A DNA stretch of 29,379 bases. Source: Hypsibius dujardini. Lineage: Eukaryota; Tardigrada; Eutardigrada; Parachela; Hypsibiidae. The notes under the pieces were generated by a model, which was not told the origin of the DNA, did no database searches, and saw only the letters and a program-made list of their open reading frames with translations. This document shows positions 20,109 through 29,379 of this stretch, piece after piece. The first letter of the stretch is position 1, and each line of letters opens with the position of its first letter. The position numbers were made by a program, and so were the translations under genes. The stretch spans positions 1-29,379 of the forward strand of contig LRSR01014161.1 of NCBI GenBank assembly GCA_001579985.1, written 5' to 3'.

Positions 20109-20930
20109 ATGAGACCATTACTCTTTTCATCGATTCTGCTATTAGTATGTAAAACATCAGATCTGCTTTTAACTGTTTTCGTAGAAAAAGTTACTTTTTA
20201 CTTGCACAAATCTCACTTGGGCAATATTTCAGATGCCGAATTCAATTTGATTCCAAGTTTTACTAGTAGAATCTCATTTATGATGGTTTTCAAAAAAAAT
20301 TGTCGCTACTGTTCCAATAAGTTTTTTGGCAGAATTTCAAAGTTAGGAAAACAATGGAAGATTCCAGCAAAATTGCTGGATTTCAATTGGAAAATTACGA
20401 GCAGCATTGCAGAAATGACCCACAACCCCGCCCCTTCATACCCAAAATTGATTCTGCGGATGCTAATCGATTCCAAATTCAATTTTGAGAGAGACTGTGT
20501 CAAAAAACCATCAAATAAAATTTTTTCTGAAGATCGACATTTTTTTAAAGTCAGAATCATCATAAACATGATTTCATAAATAAAACTTAAAAGAGGAATC
20601 AATTTGAGTTCTGCGTCTGAAATACTTGCCAGGTAAGTAAGTAAAGCAAACTATATACGGAATAAATATATAGGAAATATATTACATTTCCAGGCAATCT
20701 GTCAACTTCTGATTCACACAATTGGGACATCTGCCGCTCCAACCCGGGAACTAGTCACTAAGGTAGTCGCTAAGTGGTTCCATTGCGCCGACCAGGCGCG
20801 CATTCCGCTTTGGTGGAAATGTGACGGTGATGCGGACTGCCGGGATGGAAGTGACGAACGGGACTGTCCCGCGAAAGCGTCAGGGGGTTTAGCGTGGACT
20901 TCGGGTCCTCCGAACGGACAGAACTCATGA
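20109..20930 (+). CDS. Small secreted protein with a single four-cysteine LDLa module
   Basis: Two exons, 20109-20144 and 20694-20930, joined in phase 0 (TTA|GTATGT and TTTCCAG|GCA), giving 90 aa. Residues 1-26 form a signal peptide ([12 protein letters not shown] then [14 protein letters not shown]). Residues about 36-70 are an LDL-receptor class A module: [26 protein letters not shown]. The calcium-cage acidic residues of CDGxxDCxDGSDE are all present. The first and third cysteines of the usual six are missing (Arg48 replaces the third). In LDLa folds these two pair with each other, so one whole disulfide is absent. A 20-residue Gly/Pro/Ser-rich tail ends at TGA. There is no membrane span, so the product is probably extracellular and may bind a ligand or lipoprotein-like partner. 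Exon 1 is short and rests on splice and signal-peptide logic; the LDLa exon is secure. ATTAAA is at 21055-21060. Confidence 0.8.
20214..20560. repeat. Dispersed-family relic in the LDLa gene intron
   Basis: Part of this intron resembles one half of the 754-bp palindrome. It shares CTCCGCCCC-like core, AAAATTGATTCTGCGGATGC and AATCGATTCCAAATTCAATTT in the same order as that element's right arm. The resemblance is partial and diverged. Confidence 0.6.
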
Positions 20931-21054
20931 AAGGCTTCGCGTTGCTACGACACCGTCGTCACAAGATCGTCGTTTTACACAAAGCCGATGCTGAGATAAA
21001 TAGACCTGGGTGTGTGGCTCAACGATGCGCCCTTCACTCACTTTGTTGATGCGA

Positions 21055-21060
21055 ATTAAA
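21055..21060 (+). terminator. Poly(A) signal variant of the LDLa gene
   Basis: ATTAAA about 125 bp after the stop codon of the plus-strand LDLa gene. Confidence 0.4.
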
Positions 21061-21580
21061 GTGAAATTGATTATTTGTTTAATATTATTTTATTTTATTG
21101 CATCCTTAGTTAGGAAAAGTCACAAGTACCGAAGATAAAAGCAGAATCGTTGCCCCCTGCACCTTTCGAAGGTTGGGAGAACCAATATCATGTACGGTAT
21201 CTGTCCTACCATCAAGCTCCTGAATTGCTTTATTCAAAAATTCTCTCCCAAGTATTTTTCGGAGATCAGGAGGAGGATCTCAGAGTATCTTTCGAAAAGG
21301 ACCGATATTTCCAGCGAAACTGTCCAGTCTTGGTCTATAGCTCCGCCCACTGACCTCAAACCTTTTTTGGTATGCTAAACAATTCTAAAAGAATGGGGAG
21401 GGGGAGAACATTTTTGTTTGAATTCAAGTCACGAGATAGAAAATATAGGCGGCGGATAGGAAATTTGTTCTAACACATAGAAAATGAGAAGGCAAAAAAC
21501 TGATGAGGTCAAGAATAAAGGCAATACAACACATGAAGGACTTCCTCAGAATAGACATTTCAGAAATGCTTTTGGTTTAA
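21061..21580. other. Spacer between convergent genes
   Basis: No supportable exon. Near 21337-21350 is another TAGCTCCGCCCAC core of the dispersed repeat family. Confidence 0.45.
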
Positions 21581-21594
21581 TTTATTAATTTATT
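21581..21594 (-). terminator. Poly(A) signals of the CUB-like membrane gene
   Basis: TTTATT at 21581-21586 and 21589-21594 (AATAAA on the minus strand), about 35 bp past the stop codon of the minus-strand gene. Confidence 0.6.
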
Positions 21595-21625
21595 AATTGA
21601 TCATCAGAGGTGCGCCAACTTGCGA

Positions 21626-24600
21626 TCAACTGTGCTGCGTTGGATAGGGTACAGCGTTATTGGAGGCCACGCCCTGTCCAGCTGTCGCGTAGGGCGTGTA
21701 AGCCGGCGGTGCTCCCGGAATATTTCCACCGTATGCTTGTTGCTGCGGGTACGCTGCATAGCCGCCTTGGGTCACTACGACCTGCGCAGCGTATTGGTTG
21801 ACGACCGGGACACTCACTCCCGGGACGTGCCGATGGACGACGCGTTGTCGGGACCGGCGGCAGAAGATCGAGGTGAGCACGGCGATGAAGATGACTCCAG
21901 CGATGGACCCGAAAACGATACCAACAATGGTTCCGGGCGCTGTAAACAGGCGTATTACGTAAAGCACATTCATCCTCATTTAGATAAACACAAGCTTGGC
22001 TTAAGCTGAGTTAAAAAATTTGTACGTAGTCGGAAGAAAATTTTCATTCGAGCTATACAAATAAACCTAGTTTTCCATTTTGTGTCAAATTTTATAAATA
22101 TATCGTTAAATTAATAGAGACAGTGCAATGTATAAATAAAATGTGTAAAAAGAACCTATCAAAAAAAGGTATCAGCGAGCAAGCGGAATGTTGAGCCGTG
22201 CACGTCAAAAACAAGGCCTGTGATTGGTCTATTCGCATTTTTCAACTTTTCACAGCTCGGATGCCTTACAGCTCAGCCAAATGCGATAAGCGAATTTCCG
22301 AAATTCACTGATCGATTTTCCTTGACAACTCCGGCTGATCACTTGTTCAAACTCGTTCATCAGAATTTTTTGTGTTACATTTTGTTGATTGATGGGAAAC
22401 GTTGACGACCACACTCTCGCTACTGTTACATTCGTACTCGCCAGCACAGTGTGTGTATGGCAGAGAGCGAGTCCACGTGAATAGGCTCTTCACATGTGAC
22501 TGTGACCGTGAGTCAGATCCTTTTGTGTCACCGACACAATTCTGACAACATTCCTCGAATTTTCGGAAAAATGCACTCATCCTTCCTGTAGATTTGACTC
22601 TCAGTTACTTTCATGACAATCGCTCAAGAAGTTTGAATGCACGCCGCATGGGTACCGTGTACCGTTGAAAGCTTAACGAAGCTTCCTGCAAAAATTGAAT
22701 TAAAATGTCTCACAACTTTTGATCAGCAGAATTTACACTTTACGAATCGGAATTTAATTTGTTCGCTGCCGAACACGTCGAACGCGCGGGAGTTGAGGGC
22801 GAGAGCTGAGGCATGGAACACGGATACTGGTTTTTGCTGTTTGGCATTGGGGGCCTCACCCTGACTTTTATCCTAATTACAATCGTCTGTGCCTTCGTCA
22901 GACGGTCCAGGAGGCTTGTGAACCACCAGCATTATGACGTGGGCTTTACATCTGGAGCTGTTTTGGCTGGTGTCATGTCACCACAATCATGCCATACCCT
23001 TGAACCGTGTGGCACCATCTCGACTGCAAGACCTTTTTCTTATGGTACCATCTGCTGAACGTTTCCTCCTCATGTGTGTAAAGATTTTTTTCTTATTACT
23101 AGGAATACTTTGTGACAAAAATACTGTGCAAATTGAATGTTAACTTGAGCGTTCATTTAGTAAAGAAATTCGGTCTATTCTTGGCTACGCCTTTTTCTCT
23201 CCTATTCCGAGCCACAGACAATCAATCAAACGTCCGTTTTCTCGTTGTTGTGAAGCAGAAAACTGTTTGAAAGTCGGGGGCGGGGGAGGGGCGGAGCTAG
23301 AAAACCGACCGCACTCTCGCTAATGTAAGAGAGGCATCCTGTTTATTTACGGTTAGTGCTTTGCCTGACTTTTCCGGCTACTCTGGCCATCCCAATCATT
23401 GTTCAATTCATCAAAATGTTCATGTTACTTTAGTTTGAATCTAAAAGTCTTACAATATTCATTGAATACCTTAAGCAAATTTAAATCTACCAAAAACATA
23501 TATGGAAATAACAAAGCTATCGTGTTTAAAAGAAAAGCTAGATTTTCAGCACTTACCATACAATAAGATGTTAAACCTATGCTATGCTTTTAAACATTGA
23601 TTTCTATCATTTTTGTTTGGATGACTTTAAATAAAATAAAAATATATTTTATTTAAAACTGGAAGTTGTTTTTATGCCATTTAGAATAACTTTAAAATAT
23701 ACTTGAACAACACTGATTGAAGTAATGCTTATTGACGCCCCCTAGTACTGGTGGAGATTTATTTTGCCCTCTATTTTGACCGTAAGACTAATTTGCGACT
23801 TTTTAATACAGCGAAGGGCACAAATTAAGTAATTTAGAGTCATAATTTGTTGTGCATGGTAAAAGAAATTTGAATTTCAGTCCATTCGATTGGCATGAGG
23901 TAAAATTCCTTGAAGCTGAGTGGAGTTACGGGTCATTTTCGAAATCAAACTCGCAAGTTTCCGCTTTCAAAACGGAATGCTCTATAGCTCCGCTCTCTTA
24001 CTGCAAAACAACTATTTCCGTCTGTCATTTCATTACAAATTACATTTCTCATTGGATGACGTATTGTTTTGGAAGCCAAGGGGCGGAGCTGGTGATCATT
24101 GTCCCGTATTCCCCGTCCTGTTTACAGTTTAAAGTAAATTGAAAAATGAAACATGTGATTGGAAAATTCAACGTCATTTAAAGTCATCTAACCAATTTCT
24201 GCAATTTTTTGTTCATCCTGTTTGTAAATGAACTTACAAAGGCTGCACGGGCTGGAGTACGTCTTATCGATTGAGATGGCGAAATTGGAATCATCCGACG
24301 CGTCGTAGTACCTCGATCCCGGACAGTTGACTCGGTCACTGTGGTCGCAGTAAAGTTCATCGAGAACGTACCCGCTCAATGCACTGCAGTAGGTGTCGGT
24401 GTCGCGGATATTACTACTCCCAAAGACCGATCTCGCTGAAATAGTGCAAGCGAGAGGCTAGTTTAGGGTTCTTACAAGTCGGAATCAGAGCCCTTAATGG
24501 TAGACGTCCGAGGGGTGGACGCAGGTACAAAATGCATTTTTTCAAATTGAACCCTAGAGAAAGTCTATTATTCCTGATCATTTTGAAACTTGTGGTGGTG

Positions 24601-26761
24601 GAAATCAGATTCCAACATCCGCTCAAGTTTCAACATGATAAGTGTACAGGAAAAAGTTGAATGGAGGGTCCGAGCAATGAGCAAAAGGGGTGAGGCAGGA
24701 AGTTAGTTGAACGCAATCAACTAATCAACCAGTAAGCTTTCAGGGGCGCTTTTATTTTATTCTGTCGCTTACTGTAGCACCGAAATCTATGCGCCATATG
24801 ACTTTGGTACGAGCACGAGACCTTCCCGTCTCTCTGTCTGTCAAGGTGTGTCATGGTACGAGTAAAGGGTTGAGTGATTTTCTGTGCGATAGTGATTGAG
24901 TTCGCAGCCACCGGTGGCAGCTGCAAAAAGCTCACAAATCAGCTCTTCCGTTTCCAGGTTAGAGAAATCGGCAGTCCTCGAAATGAATCATTGCCCGTTT
25001 GCTCACCCTTTGGCCCCCTGACTCTGGCCCCCCTGACCCACCCTCATGGCCCTACCATGAGGGGTCCTAGTTCCGACTTGTAAGGATCCTTATCGAGCCC
25101 CTGGTGCCGTCGCAACTGTTTGTACGAAAGAACTAACAAGCTTAGGTCATTAATGTCTTTATTGTCTGTATGTTGACTTTTTCGACACGTACTGTGCACA
25201 ACGTTATAATCCAAGGTCAGGGAGTCCGAAGAGGGTGCCGTCGTGGCAGGGCCTTTGACGAAAGCTATAGTGAATGTCGGGGTCGTGGCCTCATCCGTGA
25301 GGTACTGCGCTACCGATGTGGGATCGCGGGCGGTGAAGACGCCTGTACCGCCCGGGAGAGTCTTCTCCACGGTGTAGTAGGAGGGGTAGTTGTAAGAGTT
25401 TGGCGTTCTAATTTCCACTTTGTCCTGCTGGTATAGGCTCAGAACTCTGTAAGGTGCAAAGAACTGAAGTGATAATGTCGTTGCTGAAAGAAGTGCCTAT
25501 AGGTTAAAATGACGACACTAGATATAAAGTAGTATACAGGTAATTCTACAGGAACAGATAAATGAAAAAGATTATTGTGAGGTTTACTAAAAGGCTTAAA
25601 TGGAACGATTTTCAAAAGTGGAACGCTGAAGGCATAAACTTTATTTCTTAAATTAGTTGTGAATGTTTAAAATGTATTTTAATAGTGATGCATATATATT
25701 TCGTCGGCATGGCTTTGAAACCTTTTTTGGGAGGATTTCAAAATTCGGACAAAAACGGGAAGATTCCATTCCCCCTGATTTCACTGCACAATTTCTGTTC
25801 GGAAAGAGCTTTTAAATTTCAAAATGTTAGACATTGTTCCACTCCAATTCAACTTGAAATCGATTAAACTTCATGGCATCTTTTTTGGATGTCAGGGACA
25901 GAGTAATGAGCCATTGCTGGAATGTCACTCAGGAGTTTCCGGTCTGGATTGAAAGTAACCCATGGCGCCGCCCCCTTACATCCGGAACAAATTCTGCTAA
26001 TATGAACTACACGTAAAGCTTAAGATAAATTATCAGAAAATAAAAGGCAAAGTTGAGATCAGCTAACTGAAGTAAGTAACCAGCTTAACTAATTCAAAAA
26101 TAAATTAGTAATTATGTAGTCAGAGTAAGTCAGTTCAGTTCATTCGGTCAGCTGAAGTAAGTAAACAGCTTACTAGCTCAAAAATAAATTAGCATTGAGT
26201 TTTAAGTTAGTTTGTCATTCTAACTTAACTGACTCTTTGTAACCATGATTAACATTATATATCCAGAGAAGTAATCGGATAAATGGAACACAATATTCTA
26301 GCCAGCGCTCAAATGTAGGCTTGAAAGTTGCCCTGTTCCAGGCACACTGAAGCTATATTAAATTAGTAATATAGTAATATAGTATAGTAATCGGAATGGA
26401 GGGAGGGGCGTCTAGAATGCCTTACTTGACATTGAAGTAGACCTTGTATGTATAGTATGAATAACACTCCGCCGCAGAGGTGTCGACCGTGACCGTGACC
26501 GAGCAGTTCCGGGTGGGATAGGTGCTGTACTTGAGGGTTCCAGCTCGGTTGGAGGCTTCTCGACGGCACGGCAGTTTCAAAGTCAATCCGCAATAGTCAT
26601 TTAGATTGTCTGAAAGTAAAAACCACTTTACCATTGATACAAAATTGTATTCCGTCGAGAAATGGAACAATTGAAAGCTCACAGGTTTGGTAAGTATAGG
26701 CCTCCAGTACTTGAGCACCCATGAACAGCACAGCGAATAGCGCTAATAGTTTGGTTCCCAT
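21626..26761 (-). CDS. Type I membrane protein: CUB-like ectodomain, one TM, PPxY tail
   Basis: Five exons on the minus strand: 26761-26683, 26609-26426, 25446-25193, 24435-24238 and 21939-21626. Phases 1, 2, 1, 1 match at every junction and donors are standard, giving 342 aa. Residues 1-21 (MGTKLLALFAVLFMGAQVLEA) are a signal peptide. Residues about 30-170 look CUB-like: YCG, then GTLKYSTYPTRNCSVTV, NYPSYY, and SDSLTLDYNVV near the end. Residues 190-236 form a Cys-containing stalk with CDHSDRVNCPGS, possibly a decayed LDLa. Residues about 242-264 (IVGIVFGSIAGVIFIAVLTSI) span the membrane, followed by CRRSRQR stop-transfer. The 75-residue tail is rich in Tyr, Gln, Pro and Ala and contains PPAYTPY at 316, a PPxY site known to bind WW domains such as those of Nedd4-type ligases. 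The likely role is a cell-surface receptor or adhesion molecule turned over through the tail; this is inference. Ortholog not recognised. Intron 4 is 2.3 kb and may hold an antisense ORF. Confidence 0.8.
22813..23058 (+). CDS. Possible small single-pass membrane protein or orphan exon, nested in an intron
   Basis: An 81-codon frame from ATG to TGA encodes a hydrophobic span (WFLLFGIGGLTLTFILITIV) followed by FVRRSRRLVNHQH and a Cys/Pro/Thr-containing tail. The membrane-edge motif RRSRRLVNHQH resembles RRSRQRVVHRH in the final exon of the gene on the opposite strand that surrounds it. That suggests an inverted, diverged copy of the TM exon. No upstream ectodomain exon with matching phase was found, and no nearby poly(A) signal. 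It may be a short gene, a piece of a larger plus-strand gene, or a pseudogene fragment. Confidence 0.35.
   Translation: MEHGYWFLLFGIGGLTLTFILITIVCAFVRRSRRLVNHQHYDVGFTSGAVLAGVMSPQSCHTLEPCGTISTARPFSYGTIC
23850..24120. repeat. Dispersed-family relic in intron 4 of the CUB-like gene
   Basis: Contains two cores of the dispersed family in opposite orientation: TATAGCTCCGCTC near 23984 and GGGGCGGAGCTGGTGATCAT near 24081. The latter resembles the centre of the 754-bp palindrome (GGGGGCGGAACTATGGATCAT). Confidence 0.5.
25720..26010. repeat. Dispersed-family relic in intron 2 of the CUB-like gene
   Basis: Shares, in order, CCACTCCAA.TT, AAATCGATT, TTTTTTGGATG.CAGGG, GGTCTGGATTGAAA.TA.CCCAT and GCCGCCCCCTTACATC with the central part and arm of the 754-bp palindrome at 18.9-19.7 kb. 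Diverged, with no inverted partner here. Confidence 0.65.
26056..26192. repeat. Direct duplication of about 45 bp in intron 2
   Basis: Two copies of CTGAAGTAAGTAA.CAGCTTA followed by TCAAAAATAAATTAG lie at about 26063-26106 and 26152-26192, separated by AGT/CAGT-rich sequence. Confidence 0.7.
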
Positions 26762-27113
26762 TTTCGGCGCAGATTACAAAAATTTACGTGTGGAAAATGA
26801 CTTTTCTGGTTGAACTGAAAAAGAAACTCAAATTCAGCTCGATCTCGGACCGGTGGAGAATTCTAATATTTTGATCGGTTGCTTCTCGCGCCCTCGTGAT
26901 ATACAGCACTGTGGAACGCGGGTGTGCAATATCAACGCGCCTCAGACCATTGTTTGCAGTCTTATCGTTCAGTTCCTCCGTTTATCGGTTAGTTATTTAC
27001 TCATTTCGCTGCATTGCCCGTGCACTTCACCTCGAATCCGTGCGGGATGACGCATTCAAATATGATGCCAAAGAACAAACGTTCAAGTTACGATAGCGCC
27101 CATATATACGGTA
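26762..27113. other. Upstream region of the CUB-like gene
   Basis: Should contain the promoter and any 5' untranslated exon of the minus-strand gene. I see no clear promoter element. Small open frames at 26853-27096 on the plus strand show no features. Confidence 0.4.
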
Positions 27114-27361
27114 CAGTACGAGTATAAGTCTGTATTTCGGCTCACCCTCCAGTTGATCGATAAATCGGCTCACTCATAGGTTTCTCCTTGATGGCAGGTG
27201 CTTGATTGTATGATTTTCTGTACTATACCGTAGTATAAAACAGCACTTCTGGAAATCAAACAATCAAGCACCTGCCTTCAGAGAGAAACCCGTGAGTGAG
27301 CCGATTTATCGACCAAGTGGAGAGTGAGCCGAAATGAAAACTTCTCCTCATACTCGTACTG
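27114..27361. mobile_element. 248-bp foldback element
   Basis: Ends are CAGTACGAGTA and TACTCGTACTG. Inner blocks are also inverted: TTTCGGCTCACCCTCCA against TGGAGAGTGAGCCGAAA, GATAAATCGGCTCACTCA against TGAGTGAGCCGATTTATC, and GGCAGGTGCTTGATTG against CAATCAAGCACCTGCC. Arms of about 105 bp enclose a loop of about 35 bp. No coding capacity and no clear target duplication. Confidence 0.85.
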
Positions 27362-28295
27362 ATTCCAGCCAAGCATATTTACAATAAATGAATCAGGTCC
27401 AAGATGAAAGATCTGGAGTTACTATAAAGGCTAACACGTTCTACTAAAAATTGAAGTTGTCGATGAGGAAGATGATACATACGGTTTCCGCTCAAAGAAC
27501 AAGGAGTCTGGTCAAATTCGATCCACTCTAATTTAAAGAAAGGTACAAGTGGCGTATCGGGCGCAAAACTGCGGCGCCAATAGGAAATAATCACAATAGA
27601 CCAATTGCAGAAAAGGGTAATTTTGACTGATTTTTTTGCTGTAGAGCCATTTGTTCTCTCCAATCAATTTCAGGCAAATTAAAGCCAAAGATTAGTTGAG
27701 GAGGAACTGGCTAGATTCTTCTCCAGTTAATTGAATAATTTCACTGTGCGACTCTCCAATTGGTCAAGAAGTGGGCAGGCACGCTGTAAAAAGTAGAAAA
27801 GTGCTGCCGCGGCAAAGAGTTTGAGTGTTTTCAACGCATGCAGCGCCGCCTTCGGTTGTAGTTGAAAAAATGTTAGTCATTTTTTCTGGCTGATTCTATA
27901 TATCTTGTAGTAATTCTTGCTTTCTTCAAAAGTTTACATCCATTACTTTTCAGCTGGCCCCTTTCTGTTCAGGCCCGGAAGCTTCTATAACAGCGTTGCT
28001 GTTTCCTTTTGGTTAGGCTCGTTATACACTGAACTAACTGTTTATGTTTTAAAGTGGCTAGAATTTGGCTAGAAAACAGGGTGGCTAAAATATGATTACA
28101 TTTTAATAGAGAGCAGGTGAAGAAAACGTCCTACTGAACCGACTGAACTCGCGCGCTACGTCCTACGCGGCTGTTCTACCTGGTTGGGATTTTCACGCAA
28201 AACTCCAACCTGGTAGGACAGCTTCTTTTGTCCATGTTGACCCGAATGCTCGGCGCAGCTTTCACAACTGGCTCTATTAGGAAAGCTGGACACTT
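27362..28295. other. Spacer, no gene seen
   Basis: No supportable exon on either strand. The frame at 27379-27663 (minus) has no recognisable features. Confidence 0.45.
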
Positions 28296-29018
28296 CGGCA
28301 CGTTCTAAAACTGGACTGTACTGGACTCCTGTACTGTACTCGTGTACTGGACTGCACTGTACTGTACTCGTGTACTGTACTCGTGTACTGGAATGCACTG
28401 TACTGTACTGGACTCCTGTACTGTACTCGTGTACTGGACTGCACTGTACTGCACTCTGTACTTATAGTAGTGTACGAGCAAGACCCGTGATAATGAAGCA
28501 GGGAAGGCGTCTAATCGGCCTAATAATATACACAGATTCATATACACGGATTTCTATTGCTATAACCCTTTCCTTGGTCTGCATTGGTGATTGAACGCCA
28601 AGGTGTGCAGACGTAGAGTTTAATTAACTGGATTATTTTACTCTATAAATTTCAACTTTTTTTAAATTCAGCTTTCCCGCTTTTTAATTATCTTGACATG
28701 TGGCGTATCTGTAATCAGTACGCACGAGACGAGTGTGTTCGTCTCTGCGCTGTTAATGGATGTGTCAAAGTTTTCCTCATCAAGGACGGCCATACAGATG
28801 GAGTGGTAACATTTGACTCTAGATGGCCTCTGACAGTGTATGGTCTATTTTGCCTTTACAATTTTCCTCTTATCAATGAAATAGGGCAGGGCAAACTTTC
28901 GGTGCTTACGACAGCGCCAGTGCCCAGTACATTACAGTACACGAGAACAAGAGAACAGGAGTTTAGTACAGTGCAGGAGTCCAGTAGAGGAGTGCAGTAC
29001 ATGTTTCAGAACGTGCCG
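28296..29018. mobile_element. Possible 723-bp element with repeat-built inverted ends
   Basis: CGGCACGTTCTAAAAC at the left and its reverse complement (GTTTCAGAACGTGCCG) at the right bound this interval. Inside each end lies a tandem array built from CTGTACTCGTGTACTGGACT-like motifs: left about 28310-28465 and, inverted and more diverged, right about 28920-29000. The interior shows no transposase. Confidence 0.55.
28310..28465. repeat. TGTACTCGTGTACTGGACT-type minisatellite
   Basis: About 155 bp of repeated CTGTACT, CGTGTACTGGA and CTGCACTGTACT blocks in a partly higher-order order: a unit of about 65 bp starting TGGACTCCTGTACTGTACTC occurs twice. Confidence 0.85.
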
Positions 29019-29379
29019 GGCAATTTTGCCTGAACCATAACTTCCGAAAGGACTTGACCGTTTGCAATTCAATTTCAATTTAGATTCCCTTTTTTCTTTA
29101 GCAAAACAGGGTTTATTCAGCTGGATTCCAGATTCCAAAGGTTGATTTATAAAGCAACAAAATGACTATTTGCTTTTCCATAGCCGATTTTGAGCCGGAA
29201 GAATTTTGTGGCTGTTTGTTGAGTTTTGTGGCCGTTCCTTAACATTTTGGAGGACCTTTTGTTTCGAATTTTTTGCAAGGAACTCAGTCTTCTCTACGGG
29301 TGAATGACAGAAAATATGATTTTTTGTGCTTGATCTGCTGAAATGTTAAAGTTTATATGCTTGAAGCGCGTGACTTTCA
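29019..29379. other. Window edge, no gene seen
   Basis: I see no exon. A short internal duplication GAATTTTGTGGC..TTTGTTGAGTTTTGTGGCCG lies near 29200-29235. Confidence 0.4.

Noticed and set aside
19968-20579. 203-codon plus-strand frame across the LDLa gene's first exon
   Set aside because: It reads a different frame from the signal peptide and continues through an intron containing a dispersed repeat.
24200-24435. Exon 4 of the CUB-like gene as a true LDLa domain
   Set aside because: CDHSDRVNCPGS and a later acidic run are suggestive, but cysteine spacing and the DGSDE cage are not kept, so it is described only as a possible decayed module.
28698-29033. 111-codon frame beginning MWRICNQYARDEC
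   Set aside because: Runs into the inverted minisatellite end of a probable mobile element; no family features and no splice support.
1-29379. tRNA, rRNA, CRISPR or bacterial operon content
   Set aside because: No cloverleaf, rRNA or spacer-repeat pattern was seen, and intron-split genes indicate a eukaryotic nuclear sequence.

Overview
The window is nuclear DNA from a small-genome metazoan, most likely an ecdysozoan. Every convincing gene is split by GT-AG introns, many of them short (65-735 bp). Protein types are animal: 7TM gustatory-receptor-like chemoreceptors, an LDL-receptor class A module, a CUB-like ectodomain with one membrane span and a PPxY tail, and a protein with three RRM-like folds. 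Phase-0 introns just upstream of a TM7 exon are typical of the arthropod/ecdysozoan Gr/GRL superfamily. I lean towards a tardigrade or a small arthropod, but that is inference and no rRNA or mitochondrial marker is present.

Layout. 0.7-2.0 kb: possible minus-strand gene for a Cys-rich single-pass membrane protein. 2.3-4.5 kb: four-exon Gr-like receptor (+). 4.7-6.1 kb: 10-bp minisatellite and degenerate AT-rich repeats. 6.1-7.1 kb: broken tandem copy of the middle of that receptor, introns retained. 7.6-10.4 kb: complete six-exon RRM-like gene (-), with a TTAA-flanked MITE in its fourth intron. 10.4-12.4 kb: gene-poor, with a TA-flanked MITE. 12.4-14.3 kb (-) and 15.4-17.4 kb (+): two intact paralogous Gr-like receptors arranged head to head, the second with a roughly 350-bp TCCG-type satellite in intron 1. 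17.8-19.7 kb: two foldback elements, one a 754-bp near-palindrome. 20.1-20.9 kb: two-exon gene for a 90-aa secreted single-LDLa protein (+). 21.6-26.8 kb: five-exon CUB-like/TM/PPxY gene (-), with a possible related membrane exon lying antisense in its large intron. 27.1-29.0 kb: two more inverted-repeat elements and no supportable gene.

The receptors form a small chemoreceptor cluster shaped by tandem and inverted duplication: three apparently intact genes and one pseudogene. The other genes have no visible functional link to them. The intergenic and intronic DNA is dominated by non-autonomous inverted-repeat elements and by a dispersed family marked by an AGCTCCGCCC-type core. All multi-exon models were assembled by hand from splice consensus and reading-phase agreement. 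No transcript or homology search was possible.
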